Source of the DNA: Prosapia bicincta
Taxonomy: Eukaryota > Arthropoda > Insecta > Hemiptera > Cercopidae
Length of the DNA: 64,000 bases
Reading direction: 5' to 3'
Assembly (NCBI GenBank): GCA_036971475.1
Contig: JBAIZL010000376.1
Coordinates: forward strand, 9,265,501 to 9,329,500
Positions 54,751 to 64,000 of this stretch are shown here, one piece after another. The translations under genes were made by a program, and so were the position numbers. The notes under the pieces were generated by a model. It saw only the letters and a list, made by a program, of their open reading frames with translations, was not told where the DNA came from and made no database searches. Each line of letters opens with the position of its first letter. Within the stretch, counting starts at the first letter, position 1.

Positions 54751-55500
54751 TAACTGTTAATGCTTGAAATTGAAAGGCACGTTCAATGGTATAATAGTAT
54801 TCTGAAGATGAGTACTCCTTACTCTTTTGCGGAACCAGATAAAATATTAGCATCTATGACATTTTCCATTAAAGATTTTATCGAAAACCTGGTACCGTTT
54901 CGTAACTTTATTGACTCTAAGTTCCGAAGTAGCATTACCGTGATACCCGCTTTCAATTCAAGCTTGTGAGGGGGGGACCAGGCAGTTCCAAGGTGTAAAG
55001 AAAATCAACTGGGTAATGAATTGCTTGATTTTCTCCATAATTGAATTAATAGAAAAATAAGATGTTATTTCACCATGAATAGTGCTTATAATATTACTTT
55101 TCATTTGGTTTACATTTTCTGGCAAGTCGGGAAACACATTTGATAGAAGCTCCTCAGCAGAAGCAACCATTGTCCAAAGTTTTCAGGGAAGGAAATCCAC
55201 TTACGCTGGTTAGTATTGATGCTACTACCGCCAATCTTGTGCCAATTATCAGAGAATTGACCAGCATCATGGTCATTATGGAGATGTACCCTCATGATTT
55301 GAGTCAAGTAAATTTCTTCAATATAAATTTGAATAAAACATCAACTTCGGTCATTCCTAAACAGGAGAATGAAAAATGGAAGCGTGGCGTATTTATTATC
55401 AATGAATGTAGATACCACATTGATCGTTCAAACATAGTAGGAAATACTAACTCAATACATGACGCATCAGATAACCATGACTGACCACCGCGAAGATACG
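54751..55500 (-). pseudogene. Helitron helicase fragment, copy 2
   Basis: Inverse of 7,113-7,850. Minus-strand readings include LTQIMRVHLHNDHDAGQFSD (55,310-55,245), NQRKWISFPENFGQWLLLLR and FPDLPENVNQMKSNI. The C-terminal helicase motif (NGTRF, NVIDANILSG) lies in the inverse of 54,790-54,960. The corresponding C-run region is G-rich here (54,966-54,976). Confidence 0.75.
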
Positions 55501-55559
55501 TAGCCACCATCTCCTCCCTACGTGTTGAACTAATATGGACGGACGGTATCTTTAACTTC

Positions 55560-56190
55560 CCTCAGTGTATTGTTGAACACGCAATACCATTCGTCATTCT
55601 AAGCCGCGAGCAATAAATGTTTCGTAAAACACACATAATCAGATGCCATAACTCGTTGAGTAATTTACACCATATTTATAGCAATCTTCGCCACTTCATC
55701 CGCTTTTGTGTTTCCGAGTACTCCGCAGTGACCATGAATCTAGCAAATTGTTACTCCAACACCTCATAATAGCGGTTTGTGTTCTGCCGACTAAATTTCC
55801 CAAACTAATGGGTTCTTACACATCCTGAAGAGCACTTTTGAAGACACAACGAGATTGAAGTCAGGGACGATCGAGATTGAATGACAGCTAACGCTTTAAA
55901 AAGGACAAATAGTTCCGATATGAAAACACTGCAAGCTGAGGGCAGTCTACGTGTTGGTATGATGAAATACACACCAAACACAACTGTCTAGTTTAGATTC
56001 TTTCCTCAAAATAATTTCACTATGTTGGTGCAATCTGGAAATTGCAAACACACTCCTGGTGGTATACCACATCAGGGTAGTGCTTTTGATATAACTGGAC
56101 AGAGTTGCGTTTTTATTATTCACTTAGGCAGATAGCACATTGCTCTTTCGATCATAGTAAGAAGTTACAACTCAAGATCAGCCATTCTAC
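55560..56190 (-). pseudogene. LINE RNase H domain fragment
   Basis: The minus strand reads CSVFISELFVLFKALAVIQS (about 55,945-55,885), the helical part of RNase H. After a gap comes IHGHCGVLGNTKADEVAKIA (about 55,735-55,675), the conserved H-x-G-x-x-G-N-x-x-A-D-x-x-A-K motif. Same family as 28,822-29,165. Upstream 56,190-55,990 probably holds the TDGSK region, decayed. Confidence 0.7.
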
Positions 56191-56507
56191 TCGTACGCAG
56201 TGGCAGCGATAAGGCTCCCGCAGCCCTCGCCGGGCGGGGTGCCCCCAACTGCTCTTTCAAATTAAAAAAAAGACAAGCTTAAATTGAAATGGAAACAACA
56301 TATAATCCATAGACCGTGCTGCCAACACGCTGGAATCGGCAGTGCTGCCGGCTGCTACTGCACTGAAAGAAAACCATTCCTATTTTAGTATTATAAAACT
56401 ATACTAAATAGGTATAAGGCAATATTATGACAAACACGTATAAATTCAATAGTATATTTGTATAAATCTTATGCTGTTATAGCATTGCATCTACTTATAC
56501 TAAAATA

Positions 56508-58445
56508 CAGTTATGCCTCGTTATTCACTGGGGTTCGCTCCCCGAACTTAACGCTTATTGTGAAACCGCGAATACTAAAACCAACTGTATATTGAAAGCG
56601 ATTCCACATCAAAAATGTTAACAATTATTCCAGCTGTAGACCTACTGTACACTTGTAACACAATATGGTACGTTTACGTACTACATAATTACATACATAT
56701 TTTTATTGTTTTTTACGTTTCCCTTCAATCCAAAACACGAAAATATTAAATATGCGCGCTTACACACATAGACACACGTATTCTTTATTGTTAAACACTA
56801 TCCACTAAGTTTTAAACACCTAATTTTAGACAAATAATGTTTTAAACATTGTTAATTTAATTTTTTTTTTTAACTTATTTTACTTTGTATATGATTTTTT
56901 TCTAGTCTATACACTTCTTTATATGACATGACGACAGTACTTCTTCCAGGTCTCGATTGAATTTGAATGCCCATTCTAAAGAGGGACCAATTTCAGAACA
57001 GCTACTGTTGTTTCCCTAATCATACATTTCACCGACAGATTTTAATGTCAACTTCGGCGAAACATTTTTACGATTTCATCGTCGTTACCCGAGATAGGCA
57101 TAGATTTGGTAATTAGTTCTTCCAGCTCTTCTTATGTTAATCTTGGTTCGCACTTTTTAAAAGATTGTCAACATCTTAACTGTTAATGAATTAAAATCCT
57201 TCACCGTTAATTTATGTGCTATTGAGACAATATCAGCCCCTAGCACTACAGTACAGCAGAACAGTCAAACTATCTATTGCGGCCTAAACCCGAGCAGATT
57301 TCTCCTCGTTAGATAAGAAAGTTCGTGAAGGCATTATTTTACAAAACAGTCCAGTCTCATCCGAGTTAAAAACCCTATCGACTGTGTAGCATTTTTCCCG
57401 AAATAAGATTTTTTAAATGCGTAGAAAATGAATTGATGGTTTCGTGATCCACTGATGCTGATTCACCTGCAATTTTCACGTTGTGAAAAAAAAACGTCTC
57501 TTGAACTTGCCAAACCACCCTTTATTAGCTGAAAATGATTGACTGTCGGTACATTTATCACAGTTTTAAACAAAATGTTCATACAAACGCCTAATTTTTT
57601 CTCGAATAAAAGTTGAACTCAGAGGCATCTTTTTTTGCGATTGAACTTCTACCCACACACTCAAAGCTTTTTTTTTTGATGTTTATGTCTCGACATACAG
57701 AGATAACTTTTGCCGATTTACAAGGCCCTTCTCTGACACTCCTTAAATTTTCTTCAATATTCTTTATCTAACGCACCATTGACTCGTTAACGCTAAATGC
57801 TTTGCAACAGACGCTATGGTTTTACCATATTTTAATTTATCTATAGGGTTAATTCCCCTTTTCCTAATTCTCTAATCAACCGCATAACGTTGTTTTGCCT
57901 TTTCTTGTCCCTATCGATGTTGATGACACGATGTCTTGGATAAACAATTTAAGGGAAAAGAAAAAACTAAACAAAAAACGTTTACTAGACAATTTCACAA
58001 GCAGACGCGACGTTTCCAAGACTACCACACACGACAGGCGAATGCGACACCTGTTTGGTACCTGGTGGGAAAACAAAATCATAGTTAGTTACGGGTCCGG
58101 ATACGATTATCTATGTCTGAGTTTCGAAAATTATTAAATTGTCAGTAAGTAAAGAGAAGTGGTGCTAAACTTATGTATATAGTTGGCTGCAAGGGCCGGA
58201 GCCTATCTTTGAGTAGTAGACCTAGTAGTGTACAGTATAAAGGATGTTTGGAGAATAATTAGATTTCTTTATGATAAGTAACTACAGTGCAGTACAAAAT
58301 AAATCAGACGAGAACACAATGTCCTACAACCTGTACAGTAACTATACTGCCTTTGTTGTCTTTTTTTTAACACGAATGTGTCAGCGGGATATCACGTAAT
58401 TTGCCAACGGCGGATACCGAACCCGCGAATAGCGAGCGACTACTG
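56508..58445 (-). mobile_element. Tigger-type transposon, 1.9 kb
   Basis: Flanked by TA. The ends are CAGTTATGCCTCGTTATTCA and, inverted, CAGTAGTCGCTCGCTATTCG, diverged but alignable, each followed by a GGTTCG-containing stretch. The minus strand carries a decayed Tigger transposase. Confidence 0.85.
56930..57885 (-). pseudogene. Tigger transposase, decayed
   Basis: Reading on the minus strand from an ATG at 57,885 through many frame changes: the psq-type helix-turn-helix (DKLKYGKTIASVAKHL), LSVWVE, KKMPLSSTFIREK, the CENP-B-type FSANKGWFGKFKRRF, HNVKIAGESASVDHE, DETGLF (first catalytic Asp, about 57,335) and MPSRTF, then LTVLLYC (about 57,245). After this the catalytic core is largely missing, and only a tail remains to about 56,930. 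Family identification is firm from motif order. Confidence 0.85.
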
Positions 58446-58500
58446 TAGTATGTTATTATGACAAAATAGTAGAAGCTCTATACAAATTTGACATATAAAT

Positions 58501-58602
58501 CTACAACTGAGAATTTCGCCACGCCTCCTTACTGCCGGTATTACCAAACATACACACCCTTTCTTCGGGAGTAAGGAGGCGTGGCCTAATTCTCAGTTGT
58601 AG
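58501..58602. repeat. MITE-like hairpin, about 30-bp arms
   Basis: CTACAACTGAGAATTTCGCC ... and its inverse (ending ATTCTCAGTTGTAG) enclose about 40 bases. The arms include ACGCCTCCTTAC/GTAAGGAGGCGT. It is GC-richer than its neighbours and lies between two pogo-group elements. Confidence 0.8.
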
Positions 58603-58679
58603 ACTTTTATGCCAAATCGGTATAGAACGTCTACTGTTTTGGCATAAGAACTACTATACTAAAATCGTTTAATGCTATA

Positions 58680-60578
58680 GGGGAAGGTGGGGTAAGATGG
58701 AACCATTTAGGAATTTGAATTTTTAAACGTTTTCAGAAAACCTACAAAATAAAATTTTATACCAAAGTTTACATTAAATAAAAGTTTACTTTGATTAAAA
58801 AATAGCCCCATAAAATATAGATTTTTTTTAAAGATAAGTATAACAATTTTTAAAGAGTATTACAAAAACCCCACCTTACCCCATATATGGCGTAAGATGG
58901 AATATCATGTGGAGCAAGATGGGTTGGAAAGAATTTTAAAGGCAAGTTAAAAAAAAGTTTTTAAAAATAGAATTATGTAATTGTACAACTATAAAAATGA
59001 TAATTTGACATAGGTTCAAAATATTTTATCTACAAAATTCACAAATGTGATGAGCCTCGTCATCCTCATCTTCTTTACCAAGATATTAGCAGTGAGCCCA
59101 TTTCCTGCATTTGATGCAAGCAACCCACGCCTCATCAGATTGGGAATAGAAATATAACAGAGAGACAATGCATCTTCTTTCTCATAGCTCTCTGAAGTGC
59201 TATCTTCATCTGATTTTTTTGCTTTTCTGTTTACGATCTAGCACTATTTGTTTGGATTTTCAACAGTTTTCATCTTCTTGACATTTTTTTTATTTACCAA
59301 AGAGCGATTTTTTTGTGCTACTTTTCGACTTTTGTTCTTTTTTTGAGTCTTTGCCAATCCTCATTCCAACTGATTTCCTAGTTTAAGCTTGTATGGAGAG
59401 TTTGTTACCACAACTTTTTTACCTTGTTTAAGTTTTGTTTTTTTTAACATTTGTTCGTCCTACATGAGGAAGAGGCATAATTTGTTCAGGAGATATTGCG
59501 AAATTTTCTTGAGAAGTATTTGTTTGATTGGTAATAGACTCGTTTTCTTGTACTTTATTCGAGACTTCAGGGTCACCTGGAACCCAATGAGAACAACAGG
59601 CTGAGCGTTAATGTAAGAGGAACAATTTAAAGAGGGACATTCTCCGGTTCTATTTCAGGATCAGTAATATTTTCTGGTCGATCTGGTGGAGCTGAGGCTG
59701 CAAACTCTGAATCAAGAAAAATGTTAGTATTAAATGGTCAGAATCCTGTACTTTCAAACCCATTTATTGCGGTTGTCATAGATGCAGCTATCACAAAGGC
59801 ATTCCCCAATACTTAAGCAATTTGGGCCATTATAACGGCTTTTCCTGGGTTAGATCTCAGTTAGTTAGAGATTTCTTTGTCATAATAAACACTCAAAGGC
59901 TTCATAAAGGCCAACTTCTAAAGGTTGTAGCCGATGCGTGCAGTGGAGAGAGAAACATTAAATAATGACACCAGTCTCCCTAGCTCGATGAATTATGTTG
60001 AGGCTCTGAACTTGGGTAGAGTTACAATCTTACAATAAGAGATACTGTACTTCTCGAATACTGTACATATAAAAAATTATTATTCAGATTCTACGTTGGA
60101 GAATCTCAGACTCTTTGATTTCCCCCCAGCTTTGCCACTGTCAACTATTAAAAAACTAATAGGGTAAGATGGGTCATCCCATCTTGCCCTCAAGGCGGTA
60201 TCTTCGTCTTGCCCCACGGCTCAGATTTCAGCTTAAGCTTTAATGTTTTTATATTAGAAATAGAGGTACAATTACCTATCTCGTATTATTATAGGCAAAA
60301 AACCTAATATTAGAATATACTAATTACATATTAAATTATATTAACACAAATTACGTGTCACAACTTTAAAAATTCCAAATATTGTAACAAAGGTCTGCAT
60401 AAACACGTTTTAGTTCACTGGCAACGAACGCTTCACTCAAGATGAAAACCTCTTTGTTTGTAGCTTTGTCCTTCTCCTTCGAGCTAGTTACGATCATTGC
60501 CAATATAATACAGCATGTCTTGAAAGAAAATAGGCCTACCCTGTTTTGCCCTCTACCCCGTCTTGCCCCACCTTCCCC
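58680..60578 (-). mobile_element. Pogo-group transposon, 1.9 kb
   Basis: Flanked by TA. The ends GGGGAAGGTGGGGTAAGATG and, inverted, GGGGAAGGTGGGGCAAGACG match almost fully, and GTAAGATGG-type copies recur inside (58,890; 60,165). A decayed DDE transposase lies on the minus strand. Confidence 0.88.
59030..60010 (-). pseudogene. DDE_1 (CENP-B/jerky-type) transposase with C-terminal Cys-rich finger
   Basis: Minus strand. RARETGVIIWCFSLHCTHRL (about 59,990-59,930) followed by QPLEVGLYEAFE is the motif around the last catalytic Asp of pogo-type transposases (P-x-H-x-T-H-x-L-Q-P-L-D-V). Glu stands here in place of that Asp. The C-terminal end (about 59,130-59,035) has DEAWVACIKCRKWAHC and HHICEFC, the PHD-like zinc finger found at the end of many arthropod members. 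The N-terminal DNA-binding part was not recovered. Confidence 0.7.
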
Positions 60579-60739
60579 TACTATAATAGCATAATGGTAA
60601 GTGAAAATATTATAGCCTTTGTATTGCATCTTAAAAATCGGTTTGCTACTCATTTTCTTAAAGGAACAACAGATTTTTTTTCACGGGGTGGGGAGGGCAC
60701 GATTGCTTACCGCCGCCACTGCTCGTTACGTTCGTATGC

Positions 60740-61230
60740 CGAATGACACGGTGAAACGTTGACGTTCATCGTAATACGGCTGGCAAAAGTCTTTAAAAAC
60801 GATATTGAATGGTGCATGTGTAGGTTTGGTTCGAAGACCAGATATATAAGAAACTATACTATCAGACGTTGCCTTGAAAAGAGAGGTTCCCCAGCCTCGA
60901 CAAGAAAGCTGAGGATTGGGCTGGATCTAAAAGCACCAGTAGCAAGTCTAAGTTCAGATTGGTGAACTGCGTCCAGATTTGTAGAACTGTAGGTCTTGCA
61001 GGTGAATAACCTAGATAGCTGTAATCTTTGCGCGATGTATCGACCACGCGATAGAAGCGTACCTACTAGGCCTGTTTGCTCCACAATTCGTATCACTAAC
61101 GACTCGTAACATATCCAATTTCTTGTTGCATCTCATTTTCACACTACGCAATCTATGAAAGTATTTTATCAAATATAAAACCCAAAAATCGTACTTGGTT
61201 TATAGCTGAATCCCATCGTCTCAAAAGATG
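60740..61230 (-). pseudogene. Jockey-type LINE RT fragment
   Basis: The minus strand reads VRFLGFIFDK (about 61,195-61,165) and, further on, a frame (61,096-60,854) with NLDAVHQSELRLATGAFRSS and FLVEAGEPLFSRQRLI, the thumb region of Jockey RTs. It is less decayed than the copies at 6,430 and 36,860. Confidence 0.8.
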
Positions 61231-62599
61231 CTATTGCTGCAATTTATTCTGTTTAATTTGTTGATTTTTAATTTTTTAAATTCCTACCTTTTTTATTTCT
61301 AGGTCGTAAGAATTACAATCAACATTAAACTTCTTTGTTTTTGCAAATGAATCGAAAGTGTTTCATGAAAAAAAAATGTTTATTTCAAAAAGTAGATTAT
61401 TTTTATATTGTTGCTTGTAATAGTGTTATTCTTTTCGAATTCCATATTCCAATTCTTTCAAGTTGTCAGAAATACATAAATTACGCTTATAAAAAAATAC
61501 TCATTTTAACACACAAATGAAGGGGAATAGTCGCCTAACAATAGGGCTTCCTGTTCGTGCCCATAAATTATTCAAGGCAAATCGAGTCCTCGGCCGACAA
61601 CAATCTATTGTCAGCGATTCGTTTTTTAGAACTTCCTGTCCTTCTCAACCCAGACTTTAATCTGTGGTTACCATGCAGTTTGTAAGGTTAGGTCGCAGGG
61701 GAAGATTGTTGGACCTGTTTGATACAAGAGACAAACAAGCTGCTTAAAAATTGTGATGTTCGTTAAGAATGAACGTTGCGTTTTCTGTAACACGAGGCGG
61801 CTGTATATATATATACACAGCAAATTCTATATATTTAAGCTGGATTTATTTAAGTATTGGTGACGTTATTTCATTTCCACAGTCAGTCATTTAGTCTTGA
61901 ACATTTGAAGAGATACTTCAGTCACTCAATCGCTAAATAACGTGACTCCTTGGTATCAGGTAGAATCCCTTCTTAATTCCGGATAAGAGCAGGCCTATGT
62001 TATATAAGCTACCCTGGCCTTAATGTTTTCCTATTCGGATAGATCATTCTGCCCTTTCGTACCCTTCAACTAATTCCAGCTATCCTTGTTATGATTTTCT
62101 TACAAGGGGGTGTAATGGGTGTGAGGCCTTTATTACATTAAACCTCTTTATGACTTCAAAATATAAGAGTTTTATGTTCATCCTGAATTCACAGTCCTTT
62201 CCAATTCTTTATAGTCCTTAGTAGTCGCACTAGCTTTAAAACTACAACAGAAATATAGTACAAATTTCGTTATACCTTATTAGAACCTTTCGATCTCCCT
62301 TCAAAATTATCTACGATGGAAGATACCACCACTAGCCTCCTGGTACCAGCCTTCTGCTGGTTAAAATATTTTAAAATACTTAGCTTTATAAATTAATCTA
62401 ATCTAAGCATTTCTTAAGTGAACGTTCCAAAGTTGAGAGTTTGTCATAGATCAGTGTAAAACGGGTATAAACTATACTTGCAGTTTTACTTCATTCATAA
62501 ATAGAAATATTTGATCTATGTTTAACAAACAATACACAATTCCTTCTCTTAAATTTTTAATGAAAGTCACCAACTGCCAAGTTTTCTAAGCGCAAAGCA
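61231..62599. other. No gene recognised
   Basis: 61,560-61,690 is somewhat GC-richer. 61,805-62,050 has a TA-rich start followed by CAGTCAGTCATTTAGTCTTG and could be part of an LTR or leader, but no partner was found. Confidence 0.35.
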
Positions 62600-63240
62600 A
62601 CCATTTTTTATTATTTATTATTAAAACTCGGAGGGACCTTATCGGTGTAGAGCACTTAGCTACACCCTTTGTACTCTCTTCCCATCCCTACCACTGGATT
62701 AGCCTAGTGGATGGCTACCTCTTTGCAGAATCCAAGTACCCACCTGATGCTAAATTTTCTGATATCCTCTGGTGTACATACCTGCCAACCAAACCACTTT
62801 CTCATTCACAGAGCACGTGGATTGGGTTTCCTCTAGGTTCTCGTCGCATCTCTTGCACACAGGGGACCTAAATCTTCCAATTTTCTATTGGAACCCCCTC
62901 AGATTCCCATGGCCTGTGATCAGCTCTACAATAACTCTGAGTTGAAATCTACTTAAAAAGAGTAGTTCTTTGCTCCACAAGTCTCCCGAGTATCCCCACA
63001 GTCCCTTGGATTTGTTGCACTCCAAAGTAGCATTCCATTCTTCCCTGTATAACTTGTCTATATGTGCCGTGATCCTCTTGCGCCCCTCCTGAGGAGCCAT
63101 GCCTATTGCCCTCAACAACGGTCCTTGAGTTATACACCCTTGTTTTGCTAAGGCGCCCGCTCTCTCATTACCTATCTAAAATGTCCTGGAATATCCAGGG
63201 CCAAGCAACCATAGTTTTATGCTATTTTACTGTATACAAA
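62600..63240 (-). pseudogene. R1/Jockey-type LINE ORF2 C-terminus (RNase H and tail)
   Basis: The minus strand reads NERAGALAKQG (about 63,165), the RNase H end motif, followed in one frame by RAIGMAPQEGRKRITAHIDK and LSRFQLRVIVELITGHGNLR (63,118-62,885), then KIGRFRSPVCKRCDE, a Cys-containing tail typical of these LINE proteins, and PEDIRKFSIRWVLGFCKEV in another frame (to about 62,700). One stop follows GFQ. This is a different LINE family from the RT fragments above. Confidence 0.75.
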
Positions 63241-64000
63241 ATAAAAATTTATTGATGACCCGGCGCAAAGGTTAGGTATTAACGGGTGGTTAAAACCAGA
63301 GTGAGCCATCTCCGCAATGGTCTAATGTTGGTTATTAAGTTTTGAGTAATAAATGCAATAAATTAACACTTATTTTTTAAAAAATTTTTTTTACCCGGGT
63401 CTGAGGCCCCAAAACCCGCCCAGCCCTCGTGGCAGCCAACCTCTAGCGAGCTACCTCCGTCTCACATGCGCATGCGGTTAGTATCCCTACCGCGAGTGAA
63501 GGAAACGGGATTGATTGCCCATGTACCAAGCTCATAAGCTCTTTCCATGGATAATTAGGAGATAGTGAAATGAAACAGTACGGAAAGTGTCGCGCTAAGA
63601 GCGGGATGAAAAAACCTGGCAAGAAAGAAACCCTGCCAGGAAAAATCCCGCGACAGATTATGCAGGAACCCTGGGGGCTTGGATCACCTTATGCTAAGGA
63701 ATAAGGAGAGGTACTACCTTGCAAATATGAATCTATGGCAGGAATGACATGCACATCTTCTTTTGCTGCCTACTCGAAAATGAAAAGGCATCCAATCAAA
63801 TTAGTACTTCCGTTGGGGCTAAGCTGCGGCCCTGGAGATGTGCCCCTGCGTCACCTGGAACATAACTGTGAAGCAAAATTTATTAGTATGTATATTTTAT
63901 TTTGGTGGTATGGTGTGAGCTAGGCGGTCAGTAAGGACAGCGGTCGTCTGTGTGTGTCGTGGGTGGGGTCATATCTACCCAATTAACACTTACAGTTCAA
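63241..64000. other. No gene recognised; GC-richer edge
   Basis: From 63,395 the DNA is clearly GC-richer (CCCGGGTCTGAGGCCCCAAA and onward) and contains an inverted pair CCTGGCAAGAAAG/CCCTGCCAGG near 63,617-63,640. A 62-codon frame at 63,735-63,923 has no known motif. It may be the 5' region of a mobile element continuing past the window. Confidence 0.35.

Noticed and set aside
57895..58137. 80-codon plus-strand frame in the Tigger element
   Set aside because: It lies just upstream of and antisense to the Tigger transposase, and has no match of its own.

Overview
This is AT-rich eukaryotic DNA, and its transposon content points to an insect or another arthropod. The clade is not fixed by the sequence; a hemipteran would be a guess. 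I see no intact host protein-coding gene with confidence, no tRNA or rRNA gene, and no CRISPR. Almost everything recognisable is a mobile element or its wreck: Ty3/mdg4 (gypsy), BEL/Pao, Penelope-like (PLE), Jockey/R1-type LINEs, hAT, pogo/Tigger, Helitron and foldback-like elements. The one host-like gene is a C2H2 zinc-finger array at 32.2-33.7 kb, and it too looks decayed.

Layout. 0-7 kb: a repeat unit (Y), a ZMYM1-like hAT fragment, a BEL/Pao Gag with its primer-binding site, a dispersed repeat (Z), the N-terminal part of a PLE, and a LINE RT fragment. 7.1-8.35 kb: a Helitron helicase fragment fused to a BED-type hAT fragment. 8,413-15,118: a nearly complete, young gypsy element on the minus strand, inserted in a (TA)n tract, followed by a Tigger-like element (15,179-16,057). 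16.6-20.0 kb: a 3.4-kb imperfect palindrome. 20-22.7 kb: repeat unit X, with small conserved ORFs and a gag remnant. 22.7-23.95 kb: a PLE with inverted ends. 24-25 kb: unit Y again. 25.8-29.2 kb: a LINE interrupted by a 2.6-kb hAT element with an 8-bp target duplication. 31.4-36.7 kb: the zinc-finger array and four palindromic PLE-type inserts. 36.9-39.0 kb: LINE pieces. 39.7-45.6 kb: a third hAT copy, another PLE remnant and a third X unit. 45.6-48.3 kb: nothing recognised. 48.4-55.5 kb: partial Y, X, a foldback-like element, and the hAT-Helitron block again in inverted order. 55.5-64 kb: LINE fragments and two pogo-group transposons.

The main large-scale structure is a segmental repeat. The order Helitron/hAT - flank - palindromic element - X at 7.1-22 kb recurs inverted at 48.7-55.5 kb, and a shorter third version lies at 39.7-45.6 kb. 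The inverted copy has empty sites for the gypsy and Tigger insertions, so these arrived after the duplication. A second theme is a family of palindromic inserts, all next to (TA)n or in AT-rich DNA. They share a hammerhead-like motif (CTGANGA - one base - stem - GAAA) with the PLE ends in this window.
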